The notes beneath the pieces are model-generated. The model was not told the DNA's origin. It did not search any database and saw nothing but the letters and a program-made list of their open reading frames with translations. Source: Alphaproteobacteria bacterium (GTDB lineage Bacteria; Pseudomonadota; Alphaproteobacteria; UBA9655). From it: DNA of 53,577 bases. The translations under genes were made by a program, and so were the position numbers. Within the stretch, counting starts at the first letter, position 1, and each line of letters opens with the position of its first letter. This document shows, piece by piece, positions 53,453 to 53,577 of this stretch. Where the stretch lies: NCBI GenBank assembly GCA_017992885.1, contig JAGONT010000015.1, positions 1 through 53,577 on the forward strand. The letters are read 5' to 3'.

Positions 53453-53577
53453 AAAACCTCGGTTTTCTTTTTGGATAGATGGTGTATGATTCTTAAAAAA
53501 TAATAAAAAGTAAAGAGGCACCTATTGGATAACCCGCAAACGACGGAGCGACACGATTTTTTTTGGAGCTTAACAAC

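Overview
The window looks like a chromosome segment from an AT-rich, host-associated alphaproteobacterium; a Holosporales or Rickettsiales-like lineage is my best guess. The gene set supports this: MipZ, an EipB/DUF1849 protein, NtrY-NtrX, the double cold-shock protein, RimB-RimK, and an isc operon with two cysteine desulfurases. Host association is suggested by several secreted proteins of unusual make-up, including an OTU-protease-like effector candidate, and by decayed transposon pieces. The exact taxon is inference, because the window holds no rRNA.

Layout, left to right. 1-2.5 kb (minus strand): a secreted protein with 14-residue tandem repeats that runs off the edge, then tsf and rpsB. 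2.5-4.5 kb: a queuosine-precursor transporter coupled to tgt. 4.6-8.5 kb: an accessory island with a small Cys-rich secreted protein, a 926-codon secreted OTU-like protein with a tandemly duplicated C-terminal module, and an IS1595-type transposase relic. 8.5-13.1 kb: an ABC uptake system of the TrpX type, ferredoxin FdxA, a lipoprotein and Hsp33. 13.1-15.5 kb: two tandem Flp pilins separated by a perfect hairpin, a PAP2 membrane phosphatase, and a GNAT protein whose signal peptide is out of frame across a run of eight T.

15.8-21.5 kb: the complete isc operon (iscR, a NifS-like desulfurase, iscS, iscU, iscA, hscB, hscA) behind a promoter that carries an IscR-type palindrome, followed by tRNA-Gln(CTG). 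21.5-22.3 kb: a Gly-rich secreted protein with an 11-G tract and an IS200/IS605 relic. 22.4-27.8 kb: hfq-hflX, a HAD phosphatase, pepA, the EipB homologue and rpmG. 28.1-33.8 kb: a DMT transporter and a four-gene tripartite exporter (permease, ATPase, membrane-fusion protein, TolC-type lipoprotein). 33.9-39.2 kb: amn, rimK-rimB-HIT on the minus strand, then hslVU. 39.4-43.2 kb: double cold-shock protein, a small helical protein, and a tandem pair of DMT transporters.

43.4-48.2 kb: dusB, a stand-alone Fis/NtrC-tail DNA-binding protein, ntrY and ntrX. In many alphaproteobacteria dusB is followed by full ntrB and ntrC; here ntrB is gone and ntrC appears to be reduced to its last ~95 residues, recreating a dusB-fis arrangement. 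48.4-53.5 kb: an MFS_3 exporter split by a frameshift, mipZ with a degenerate membrane J-protein, a small membrane protein and an aldehyde dehydrogenase.

The strongest leads are the OTU-like effector, the dusB-Fis-like-ntrYX locus, and two homopolymer tracts (T8 and G11) in genes for secreted proteins that could act as on/off switches.
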